A stretch of DNA of 5,856 nucleotides from Candidatus Pelagibacterales bacterium (GTDB lineage: Bacteria > Pseudomonadota > Alphaproteobacteria > Rickettsiales > UBA1997): NCBI GenBank assembly GCA_016882165.1, contig VHBV01000084.1, positions 1-5,856 of the forward strand, in the 5' to 3' direction. Below are positions 1-5,856 of the stretch, one piece after another. Position 1 is the first letter of the stretch; every line of letters starts with the position of its first letter. Position numbers and translations under genes: made by a program. Under the pieces are notes generated by a model. It did no database searches, was not told the DNA's origin, and was given only the letters and a program-made list of their open reading frames with translations.

Positions 1-886
1 GATTGGTTGAAGAAATTACATGTACATTTACTCTGACCGGCGCTCTTGATCCAACTGGTTCAAATTCACCTTCTTGAAGAAAACGCAAAATTTTTACCTG
101 CAAATCTGATCTTAGGGAATCAATTTTCTTGAAAAAAATTGTTCCATTATTTGCTTCACGAATTTTACCAAGATTTTTTGTCATTCCTTCAGTCAATGGC
201 TTGTCAGAACCAAATAATTCTTCTTCAACAGTATTTGATTTTAGCAAATCGCATTCCACCATAATAAATGGTTTTCCCGATCTTAAGCTTGAACCGTGAA
301 TTGCACGAGCAAGTAACTCTTTTCCAGAACCGCTTGCACCTTCAATTAAAATTGGCAAAGAAGAATTAACAGCTTTTTTCGCAAGTTTAATTGATTGCAG
401 TAAAGAATCGCTTTGTCCAATAATATCGGAGAAAACAACTTGATCTCTACTTTTTCTTGCTAGATGTGAAACTTGGTATTTAAGATTCTTCTTTTCAATT
501 GCGTTATTAACAGAAGCCGCAACACGCGTAAAAATGTCTCTTTCACCTTTAACTATATAATCAATTGCGCCCAAATTGATTGCAGTGACTGCTCTTGAAA
601 TATCTTTGTTAGCAGTTAAAACAATAACTTGAGTATCTCCTTCAATTGCTCCAATTTGTTTTAGAACTGTTAATCCATCGATATCTGGCATTGAAACGTC
701 AAGCAGCATAACATCCATATCGTAACAAGACAAACCATCGATTACCTTTTTATTCATGAAAAAGTCTACAACTTCCATACCACTGTTCATAACTAAAAAG
801 TTATGACCCATGTTTCCTATGAATTTCCCAAGAATCTTACATTGAGTTTGTTCGTCATCAACAATTAGTATATTTCTCTTAACCAT
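1..886 (-). CDS. NtrC/TacA-like response regulator with degenerate AAA+ domain (partial, C-terminus outside window)
   Basis: The frame is open from ATG at 886-884 to the left edge (295 codons). Residues 1-115 form a receiver domain: acidic pair D10-D11, phosphoacceptor D63 in LLDVSMPDIDG, T91 in VIVLTA and K113. K113 is followed by G instead of the usual P. A probable coiled-coil linker (about 125-150) leads to a sigma-54-activator-type AAA+ domain starting near DIIGQS (154-159). Walker A is kept (GASGSGKE, 183-190), as is the LQVKILRFLQEGEFEPVG stretch (262-279). The GAFTGA loop reads PLTEGM (230-235), and the Walker B core, normally GTLFLDEI, reads GTIFFKKI (248-255), so both acidic residues are lysine. 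Family knowledge predicts loss of ATP hydrolysis and sigma-54 contact. It may instead be a phosphorylation-controlled DNA-binding regulator, if a Fis-type helix-turn-helix follows beyond the window. The receiver resembles TacA more than NtrX, but the exact orthologue is uncertain. Confidence 0.9.
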   Translation of the reverse strand, partial: MVKRNILIVDDEQTQCKILGKFIGNMGHNFLVMNSGMEVVDFFMNKKVIDGLSCYDMDVMLLDVSMPDIDGLTVLKQIGAIEGDTQVIVLTANKDISRAVTAINLGAIDYIVKGERDIFTRVAASVNNAIEKKNLKYQVSHLARKSRDQVVFSDIIGQSDSLLQSIKLAKKAVNSSLPILIEGASGSGKELLARAIHGSSLRSGKPFIMVECDLLKSNTVEEELFGSDKPLTEGMTKNLGKIREANNGTIFFKKIDSLRSDLQVKILRFLQEGEFEPVGSRAPVRVNVHVISSTN

Positions 887-914
887 CTTATCAAAGAAAA
901 TTTAGTAGTTATTA

Positions 915-923
915 ATTATACCA
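915..923 (-). promoter_or_regulatory. Extended -10 promoter of the response regulator gene
   Basis: The minus strand reads TGGTATAAT, a perfect TATAAT (920-915) preceded by the extended -10 motif TGn. No recognisable -35 hexamer sits 16-18 bases upstream, as is common for extended -10 promoters. Transcription would start near 908 and give a leader of about 22 bases before the ATG at 886. The short leader has no strong Shine-Dalgarno sequence, only a weak purine patch (GATAAG) next to the start codon. Confidence 0.5.
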
Positions 924-1065
924 AAGCTTAAATCTATGGTTTTTTAGTAAGTAAATTTATATTTTTTCAATTCATCTAGCGCCAGTTTCATTTAACATTT
1001 AGCAATATAATTTTGCAATTATTTATCATAAAAACTTCACCTTTTTAGCTTTCAAAATCTTATAA

Positions 1066-1092
1066 CTAATAATATGCTGTTGGCATTATTAG
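1066..1092 (-). repeat. Inverted repeat downstream of the PPDK regulatory gene; weak terminator or operator
   Basis: On the minus strand CTAATAAT...ATTATTAG pairs over 8 bases, with an inner GC/GC pair, a two-base bulge and a short CAACA loop. It lies about 50 bases past the stop codon of the upstream gene, a normal place for a terminator. However, the following bases (TTATAAGATTTTG) are not a proper T-run, so intrinsic termination is doubtful. Just upstream, TAGATTG (1140-1134) and CAATCTA (1096-1090) form another perfect 7-base inverted repeat that could enlarge the structure. Confidence 0.35.
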
Positions 1093-1144
1093 ATTGACGA
1101 AATAATATTTTAAAATTCTCGCAATTATGATGGCAATCTAAATT

Positions 1145-1969
1145 CTAGATTTGAGAATTTCTTTTTTGTTGAACCAACTGAATTATTCTTGCAGCAGTTT
1201 CTTCAACTGATTTTTTTGTTACGTCTATTATTGGACAGTTAAGTTTTGCAAATAACTTTCTTGATTCTGCAACTTCTGCTTTTACTGATTCAACATCAAT
1301 ATAATCAGTTTGAGTATCTTGACCAATAGAAGCAAGACGACTTTGTCTTATTTGAACTAACTTTTCTGGATTAATCGTTAAACCAACAACAAGAGGTTTC
1401 TTTAAATCATATAAAGTTTCTGGAATTGTCTCAATTGAAACAAATGGAACATTGGCAGTTTTATAACCTCTACAAGAAAGATAGACTGAAGTTGGTGATT
1501 TTGAGGTTCGTGATACACCAACTATAACAATATCGGCATCGAACAAATCCCAAGTTGACTGACCATCATCATGATTAATTGTATAATTTATTGCTTCAAC
1601 TCGCGAGAAATATTCTTCATCTAAAATATGTTGTCTACCAATTGTATGATTCATATTCATTCCCAGGTAATTTGAGAACTCTGTAATAATACGAGATAGC
1701 ACTGGAATACAAGGAACCTGTAAATCATAACAATGATTTTTCAAAACTTCTATAAGTTCATCTTGTAAAATTGTGTATAAAACAATTCCGGGATTTTTAG
1801 TAATTGACTCCATTACTTTTTCCAACTGCGCTTTGCTTCTAGTTAAAGGCCAAATAAAATCTTGAGATTCTACACCTTCAAATTGCGATAATACTGCACG
1901 AGAAACTGAGCTTAAAGTTTCTCCGGTTGAATCAGAAATAAGATGAATATTTATTTTCTTTATAGTCAT
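1145..1969 (-). CDS. ppsR: PPDK/PEP synthase regulatory protein: ADP-dependent kinase and Pi-dependent pyrophosphorylase (DUF299 family)
   Basis: At 274 residues this is the usual length for the bacterial PPDK/PEPS regulatory protein. The family acts in the cytoplasm. It inactivates pyruvate phosphate dikinase or PEP synthase by ADP-dependent phosphorylation of an active-site threonine, and restores activity by phosphate-dependent dephosphorylation that yields pyrophosphate, so it sets pyruvate-PEP flux. Visible family hallmarks are the start IHLISDSTGETL (8-19), the HDDGQ block (133-137), the nucleotide-binding loop GVSRTSKSPTS (151-161), VVGLTINPEKL (194-204), RQSRL (208-212) and the C-terminal IDVTKKSVEETAARI (248-262). 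The sequence also resembles the Rickettsia homologue as I remember it. The start lies two bases after the virB10 stop with no clear Shine-Dalgarno site, so translation is probably coupled. Whether the target is PPDK or PEPS cannot be decided here, since neither gene is in the window. Confidence 0.93.
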   Translation of the reverse strand: MTIKKINIHLISDSTGETLSSVSRAVLSQFEGVESQDFIWPLTRSKAQLEKVMESITKNPGIVLYTILQDELIEVLKNHCYDLQVPCIPVLSRIITEFSNYLGMNMNHTIGRQHILDEEYFSRVEAINYTINHDDGQSTWDLFDADIVIVGVSRTSKSPTSVYLSCRGYKTANVPFVSIETIPETLYDLKKPLVVGLTINPEKLVQIRQSRLASIGQDTQTDYIDVESVKAEVAESRKLFAKLNCPIIDVTKKSVEETAARIIQLVQQKRNSQI

Positions 1970-1971
1970 TT

Positions 1972-3285
1972 TTAACGCTTAGCCATTGAAGGAATTTTAA
2001 TATCAGAATTCACTATCACAGTGATCTTAGTACCTTGAGGAACTGTAATTACTGGGTTTACATCAAGAGTATTAGAAACAACTTGACTTGCTGTATCAAC
2101 AATTGTTTTTGCAACATCAGCAACAACTTGAGCTGAAGCGTTTCCAGTTGTAGTTGTAACACCAGCTGTTGTTGTTGCAGTTGTATTATTATTAGTGCCT
2201 ATAATTTTTTGAGCAAGAGCTGCTCCACCTACTGCCAAAAAGCTTGTTAGCAGAGAATTAGCAATAACAGAACCATATTTAGCATCGACTTCTCCAGGAA
2301 TACCAGATCTACCGAACTGATCAGACGCATTAAAAGTAATCGCTAAATCAACACCATCTGTTCTTATCAATCTTGTCCAACCTATGTCAACTCTTCCCTG
2401 ACCTCTTATAACTTTACTTGAATAAGCACCAAATAATCTTGATCCTCTTGGAATTAAAACTTCATTTCCAGATTCACCGTAAACATCTCGACTTACAATT
2501 GCTCTGACAAAACCAGGAATTTCGGTATTAATTGCAGTTTCTAAAACAGCAGTGAGTAATTTTCCTTGGGTAATTGAATGAACTCTATCATCAATGTAGG
2601 TTGTTTTTACAACCGATTGAGTTTTTGCAAGAGCTGCTATTGGATCTTCATTTAAATTCACAATATTTTTGTCATACCCAACTCCCAAAGCTGGTCCTGC
2701 CCCTCCTCCAGAAAATACTATAATTGGGGAATATCTTGGATTAACTTCTTTAACTTTAGCAACTTCAGTTGGCATTTGATTTGCAACTGGAGGAATTTGC
2801 TGTTGATTATTTAAATTGTTCTGAGGTTGCTGAACTTCGTTTATTGATTGATTCTGCTGTTGCTGTTGTAGCTTTTGTTCCAAATCAGGAGGAGGTAATA
2901 TTTTTTGATCTGCTAAAAGCTCTTGTGGTAAAGAAGGAAGTTCTGGAACTTCTGGTGCAGAAGGCTTTTGCAATAATTCTACGTTATCAACTTTATTTTC
3001 TGTTGAATCTGGTTCAATTTCAAAAGGCGATTTAGTTTCAGATGGAGCAACAACAGCAATTGGAGGTGCTACTTCTTTTATAACCTCTTTTTTTTGTTCT
3101 TCTCCACCAAAAAAAATATATAAAACAATTGCAATCAAAGTTACAGATACAGCAACAATGGTAATTTGATTTTTCTTAGCAGATGATATTTTGGGCCCAC
3201 CACTATCTAATTCAGACTCAACTTCATCTTCATCTTGGTCAGTTTCTTTTACCTCTTCCTGCTTTTTAAGAATTTTGCTTTTCAT
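1972..3285 (-). CDS. virB10: VirB10/TrbI-family type IV secretion system scaffold protein
   Basis: This 437-residue protein spans the envelope in the core complex of a type IV secretion system, linking inner-membrane ATPases to the outer-membrane pore. Residues 1-40 are charged and cytoplasmic. One membrane helix lies at about 41-59 (ITIVAVSVTLIAIVLYIFF). A Pro-rich periplasmic linker follows (about 73-170), with a Gln/Asn-rich stretch at 138-165. The TrbI/VirB10 beta-barrel domain covers about 238-437, with signatures AVLETAINTEIPGFVRAIVS (246-265), VLIPRGSRLFGAY (276-288), WTRLIRTDGV (303-312) and the end VITVPQGTKITVIVNSDI (412-429). Two helices (about 337-362 and 386-405) match the outer-membrane antenna; their connecting loop is Thr-rich and would face outside. 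No other vir gene is adjacent, which is unusual. The gene follows a terminator and so probably has its own promoter in 3286-3352, though I see no convincing -35/-10 pair there. Confidence 0.93.
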   Translation of the reverse strand: MKSKILKKQEEVKETDQDEDEVESELDSGGPKISSAKKNQITIVAVSVTLIAIVLYIFFGGEEQKKEVIKEVAPPIAVVAPSETKSPFEIEPDSTENKVDNVELLQKPSAPEVPELPSLPQELLADQKILPPPDLEQKLQQQQQNQSINEVQQPQNNLNNQQQIPPVANQMPTEVAKVKEVNPRYSPIIVFSGGGAGPALGVGYDKNIVNLNEDPIAALAKTQSVVKTTYIDDRVHSITQGKLLTAVLETAINTEIPGFVRAIVSRDVYGESGNEVLIPRGSRLFGAYSSKVIRGQGRVDIGWTRLIRTDGVDLAITFNASDQFGRSGIPGEVDAKYGSVIANSLLTSFLAVGGAALAQKIIGTNNNTTATTTAGVTTTTGNASAQVVADVAKTIVDTASQVVSNTLDVNPVITVPQGTKITVIVNSDIKIPSMAKR

Positions 3286-3352
3286 TTTGTTAGATTCTTA
3301 TTTTTTAAAAATTTCAACCGTTTTTGATTTTTATGAACAATATTTTTTTAAC

Positions 3353-3398
3353 AAAAAATTTTTAGAGTTTTGTGATTAATATAAATTCAACTCTAAAA
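3353..3398 (-). terminator. Rho-independent terminator of the purL-acyltransferase unit
   Basis: On the minus strand, five bases after the stop codon at 3404, TTTTAGAGTT (3398-3389) pairs perfectly with AACTCTAAAA (3369-3360) across a 19-base loop. One A and then six T (3358-3353) follow. Stem, T-tract and position fit an intrinsic terminator, although the stem is AT-rich and the loop long. It separates the lipid gene from virB10. Confidence 0.7.
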
Positions 3399-3403
3399 GA
3401 ATT

Positions 3404-5575
3404 TTATAGTAACTTTAATTTATGCAAAAATTCTCTAATTGATTCAAAAACTTCTTCTTTATTTTCGCCATTAATAATTACATGGTTCTTAAAATCTGGT
3501 TGTATCAAGAATTTTTGTTCTGATTTAATTTTTTTATAGATAACATCACCGCTAACCGAATTCACTATTGGATCATTTTTCGATTGAATAATTAGAGAAG
3601 GAACATGAATTTTATCCAAGTTATTTTCACACTCTTTCATCAAGTTTTCTAACTGTTCAACACCTCTTAAGTAGTTACGGCTATAGTTTATATCAGGATT
3701 TTCAGGAACATCATCAACATATTCGAACTTGCCTTTTTCTATATGCAACTTTTCTAAAAGTTCATTCCAAATATTTATCCCTGGAACCATTCTAGTTCTA
3801 ATATCACGAAGCTTTAAAGCAGAATTTACAACCGCAATTCCTGCTAAATGCTGCTGCTTTTTAGAAGCTGATAACAAAGTTAGAAGACCACCAGTAGAAA
3901 ATCCAATCATAAATACTTTGGAACAATGATTTCTTAGAGCGGCATATCCTCTTTGCACGCTATCATACCAATCTTGCCAAGTAACATCTTTTAAATTAAT
4001 TGGAGATGTTCCATGACCTTGAAGTCTTACTGAATATACCATAAAACCGAATCCATTAAAGAATTTAGCTAACGCTTCAACTTCTTTTGGAGCTGACTTA
4101 TAACCATGACAAACTAAAATTCCTGTTTTCTTAATTTTACAAGGAACATTCGGTTTTAAGTCTAAAAATAAAGGTGAACCAACTTGTTTATCCTTAGAAA
4201 ATTTATCATCAAAGTAAATTTGGTAGTCATTATTAAAAATTTCTAAATCTCTTTTTCTAATTTCTGTAAAAACTTTTTTCTTTAGTTGTATTTCAGCAAT
4301 TTTATCGTTTCTTTTTACTATATTATTAGCTGTTGCAAGCAAAAAGAATTCGTTTAATACAACCTGCAAAGTGTTTTCTTTTCTTATTTCATGAAAATCA
4401 TATTTTTTGTTTAGCAACTCTTTTGAAATTGAAATGATATCTCCATTTTCAGAAACCAGATTCTGCAATTTTGCAAGTTTAAAAACACTATCAAAACTTT
4501 CATGAGGCTCATCAAGAAACATTTTTATTAGGTTATCTTCGAATATGCTCTGATGTAAACGATATTTACCAATTTTACGCAACATTATGGCAGATAGGTA
4601 AATAACCCTTTTTAAGTGATCTTTTGTTATTTTATTTTTAGGAGAGTGAAAAAGAGTAGCACTAAAAAGATGATCAAAGTTTATTTGAGCATCAAAATAG
4701 ATTTTTTCCATGAAATCATTGGTAAGACGATGTCTGAAATACTTGAGAATAAAGTTAGTTTTGGTTTCGTTTTTAATTATAGGAATTTGGTAGATTAGGT
4801 TCTTTTCCGCTTTAATATAGTCTGCTAAATTAACTGGTTTGCCAAAGTTAATATTTATTTCAGCATCAAGCAAAATGTTTCCTTCAATTTCTAACTCTTC
4901 AGCAACTTGTCTTGGCATTCTTTTTACTAATTTAGATGCAAATTTTTTAATACTATTATCACCTGGACGTATTGGATAATAAGTTATATTAACAGGTACT
5001 ATGTAGGTATGTATTTCTTTTAAACGCTCTTCATAGTCAACACCAAGGTCAACTTTAAAATTATTAAGTAAATCTTCTTTATTTTTTTTAAAAGCATCAA
5101 TCAAATCTTGACGATATAACTCGGCTTTCAATGCAAGTACCGCAGAACCAGTTCTTACATTGCCAACACCATATGGTGTGTAACTAACAAAACTTGATTC
5201 TCTTTTAATTTCTTTGCTTTTGATCATACTACCTTCTGGATATATCATCCAATCGTAATCACCGGTAATAAGATCTTTTAATATTATATTATCACGATTT
5301 GCATTTTTAGTAGAAATTGTACCAACTGAGTTTAAAAACTTTCCAAGAACACCATGATAAAGTCCAGAATCAGCAAGACAACGAACTTGCCTTCTAGTAT
5401 GTTTATGAATTATATAAGGAATGAAAAATGTTTCCGATCTTGTGAAGTGATTTCCAACAAAAAGAATTGGGTGCTTTGGCAAGTTTTCAAGACCACTTAC
5501 TGTGAATCTTGAACCAAGAAGTCTTTCTAAAATATTTAATGCTAAAGCAGCATATTTAAAAGTTCTACTTGCCAT
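3404..5575 (-). CDS. Two-domain lipid enzyme: LPLAT/PlsC-type acyltransferase fused to alpha/beta hydrolase
   Basis: This 723-residue protein joins two enzyme folds. The N-terminal part (about 25-250) is a glycerolipid acyltransferase. Its catalytic motif is NHFTRSE (42-48), an HX4E variant of HX4D; GTISTKNANRD (85-95) and YPEGSM (112-117) are the substrate and FPEG-type blocks. A mostly helical middle (about 270-450) is reminiscent of the extra helical region of PlsB-type enzymes, but this is weak. The C-terminal part (about 483-723) is a monoglyceride lipase/carboxylesterase-like hydrolase with HG oxyanion region (490-491), GHGTS (520-524), nucleophile S560 in GFSTGG, and likely triad partners D668 (KNDP) and H698 (NHV). 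No signal peptide is visible, so it probably acts on the cytoplasmic face of the membrane. Acyl transfer plus ester hydrolysis suggests phospholipid remodelling or lysolipid recycling; the substrate is unknown. It starts six bases after purL and is probably co-transcribed with it. Confidence 0.88.
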   Translation of the reverse strand: MASRTFKYAALALNILERLLGSRFTVSGLENLPKHPILFVGNHFTRSETFFIPYIIHKHTRRQVRCLADSGLYHGVLGKFLNSVGTISTKNANRDNIILKDLITGDYDWMIYPEGSMIKSKEIKRESSFVSYTPYGVGNVRTGSAVLALKAELYRQDLIDAFKKNKEDLLNNFKVDLGVDYEERLKEIHTYIVPVNITYYPIRPGDNSIKKFASKLVKRMPRQVAEELEIEGNILLDAEININFGKPVNLADYIKAEKNLIYQIPIIKNETKTNFILKYFRHRLTNDFMEKIYFDAQINFDHLFSATLFHSPKNKITKDHLKRVIYLSAIMLRKIGKYRLHQSIFEDNLIKMFLDEPHESFDSVFKLAKLQNLVSENGDIISISKELLNKKYDFHEIRKENTLQVVLNEFFLLATANNIVKRNDKIAEIQLKKKVFTEIRKRDLEIFNNDYQIYFDDKFSKDKQVGSPLFLDLKPNVPCKIKKTGILVCHGYKSAPKEVEALAKFFNGFGFMVYSVRLQGHGTSPINLKDVTWQDWYDSVQRGYAALRNHCSKVFMIGFSTGGLLTLLSASKKQQHLAGIAVVNSALKLRDIRTRMVPGINIWNELLEKLHIEKGKFEYVDDVPENPDINYSRNYLRGVEQLENLMKECENNLDKIHVPSLIIQSKNDPIVNSVSGDVIYKKIKSEQKFLIQPDFKNHVIINGENKEEVFESIREFLHKLKLL

Positions 5576-5581
5576 TTTATT

Positions 5582-5856
5582 CTAAGAAAATTTTTGCTGG
5601 AAAAGTAATTGGTTTAAAAATACCAATTCTTTAACTTCAATTTCGCTATTTGATATTTTAATCTTTTCTTTTATCACTGTAGCAATTTCAAAAACGAAAA
5701 TTCCTTTCTTTTCAGCTTTTTTCTTGAAATCAACAACTAAAGAAGGATCCATTGCGACTACATAACGCCCCTGATCTTCACCAAAAAGCAAATGGTTTTC
5801 ATCTAAGTTATTACCAGAGCTAATTTGAGAAATATTGATATCACAACCTAATTTAT
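5582..5856 (-). CDS. purL: Phosphoribosylformylglycinamidine synthase subunit PurL, C-terminal end (partial, N-terminus outside window)
   Basis: The frame is open from the right edge to TAG at 5584-5582, giving the last 90 or so residues. The block LLFGEDQGRYVVA matches the conserved C-terminal LFGEDQ(A/G)RY(L/V)V motif of PurL, the ATP-dependent enzyme that turns FGAR into FGAM at the fourth step of de novo purine synthesis. The following KKAEKKGIFVFEIATVIKEK occupies the place of the usual AGVP-IGTV segment. A TTG at 5791 could be mistaken for a start, but coding clearly continues upstream (GCDINISQISSGNNLDENHL), so this is an internal fragment, not a small gene. The extreme C-terminus (NQLLFQQKFS) departs from the common W-P-Y-M-like ending. 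The catalytic ATP-grasp core lies outside the window. Confidence 0.85.
   Translation of the reverse strand, partial: KLGCDINISQISSGNNLDENHLLFGEDQGRYVVAMDPSLVVDFKKKAEKKGIFVFEIATVIKEKIKISNSEIEVKELVFLNQLLFQQKFS

Noticed and set aside
1..886. NtrX as the identity of the response regulator
   Set aside because: The phosphoacceptor region reads LLDVSMPDIDG rather than the LDIWLQGS-type stretch typical of NtrX, so the symbol was withheld.
1140..1171. Plus-strand hairpin AAATTCT/AGAATTT followed by a T-rich run, looking like a terminator
   Set aside because: No plus-strand gene leads into it, the stem is weak and AT-rich, and the T-run is simply the Lys/Gln codons at the end of the minus-strand gene.
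2769..3035. 88-codon plus-strand ORF inside virB10
   Set aside because: It lies antisense to the clearly coding Pro/Gln-rich part of virB10, resembles no family I know and reflects biased codon content on the other strand.
3286..3352. Promoter for virB10
   Set aside because: One is expected after the terminator, but in this very AT-rich spacer no -35/-10 pair with proper spacing stands out; candidates such as TTGTTC or CATAAA match poorly.
3191..3379. 62-codon plus-strand ORF over the virB10 start and the upstream spacer
   Set aside because: It is antisense to the virB10 N-terminus and crosses the minus-strand terminator; the Ser/Phe-rich product looks like a chance shadow.
3729..3929. 66-codon plus-strand ORF opposite the hydrolase domain
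   Set aside because: It is antisense to the conserved GFSTGG region of the real gene, with no ribosome site or family signal.
4616..4798. 60-codon plus-strand ORF opposite the middle of the acyltransferase-hydrolase gene
   Set aside because: It is fully antisense to a long real frame and shows no recognisable motif.
5582..5791. Separate 69-residue small protein starting at TTG 5791
   Set aside because: The frame stays open to the right edge and the sequence is the PurL C-terminus, so the TTG is an internal leucine codon.

Overview
The window is AT-rich, tightly packed and read entirely on the minus strand. It holds three complete genes and two genes cut by the window edges. The gene set suggests an alphaproteobacterium, most likely Rickettsiales-like or another host-associated, reduced-genome lineage. 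The reasons are a PPDK/PEPS regulatory protein that resembles the Rickettsia form, a VirB10 type IV secretion gene standing apart from other vir genes, low GC, and a lack of strong Shine-Dalgarno sites. The purL gene suggests that de novo purine synthesis is retained, which argues against Rickettsia itself. This placement is inference from remembered family features, not from a search.

Layout in transcription order (high to low coordinates): (1) 5856-5582, the C-terminal end of PurL. (2) 5575-3404, six bases downstream, a 723-residue protein joining an N-terminal LPLAT/PlsC-type acyltransferase to a C-terminal alpha/beta hydrolase. A hairpin with a T-tract at 3398-3353 ends this unit. (3) 3285-1972, VirB10, the scaffold protein of a type IV secretion system. 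(4) 1969-1145, two bases after virB10, the bifunctional kinase/pyrophosphorylase that controls pyruvate phosphate dikinase or PEP synthase. (5) A 258-base spacer with inverted repeats, a possible tiny leader ORF and an extended -10 promoter. (6) 886 to the left edge, a response regulator of NtrC/TacA-like layout whose AAA+ domain has lost its sigma-54 contact loop and its Walker B acidic residues.

The genes do not form one obvious pathway. purL and the lipid gene look co-transcribed, as do virB10 and the kinase gene, and both pairings look like genome packing rather than shared function. The points most worth following are the degenerate AAA+ response regulator, the acyltransferase-hydrolase fusion, and the lone virB10 coupled to a central-metabolism regulator. 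I saw no CRISPR array, tRNA, rRNA, transposase or other convincing new system.
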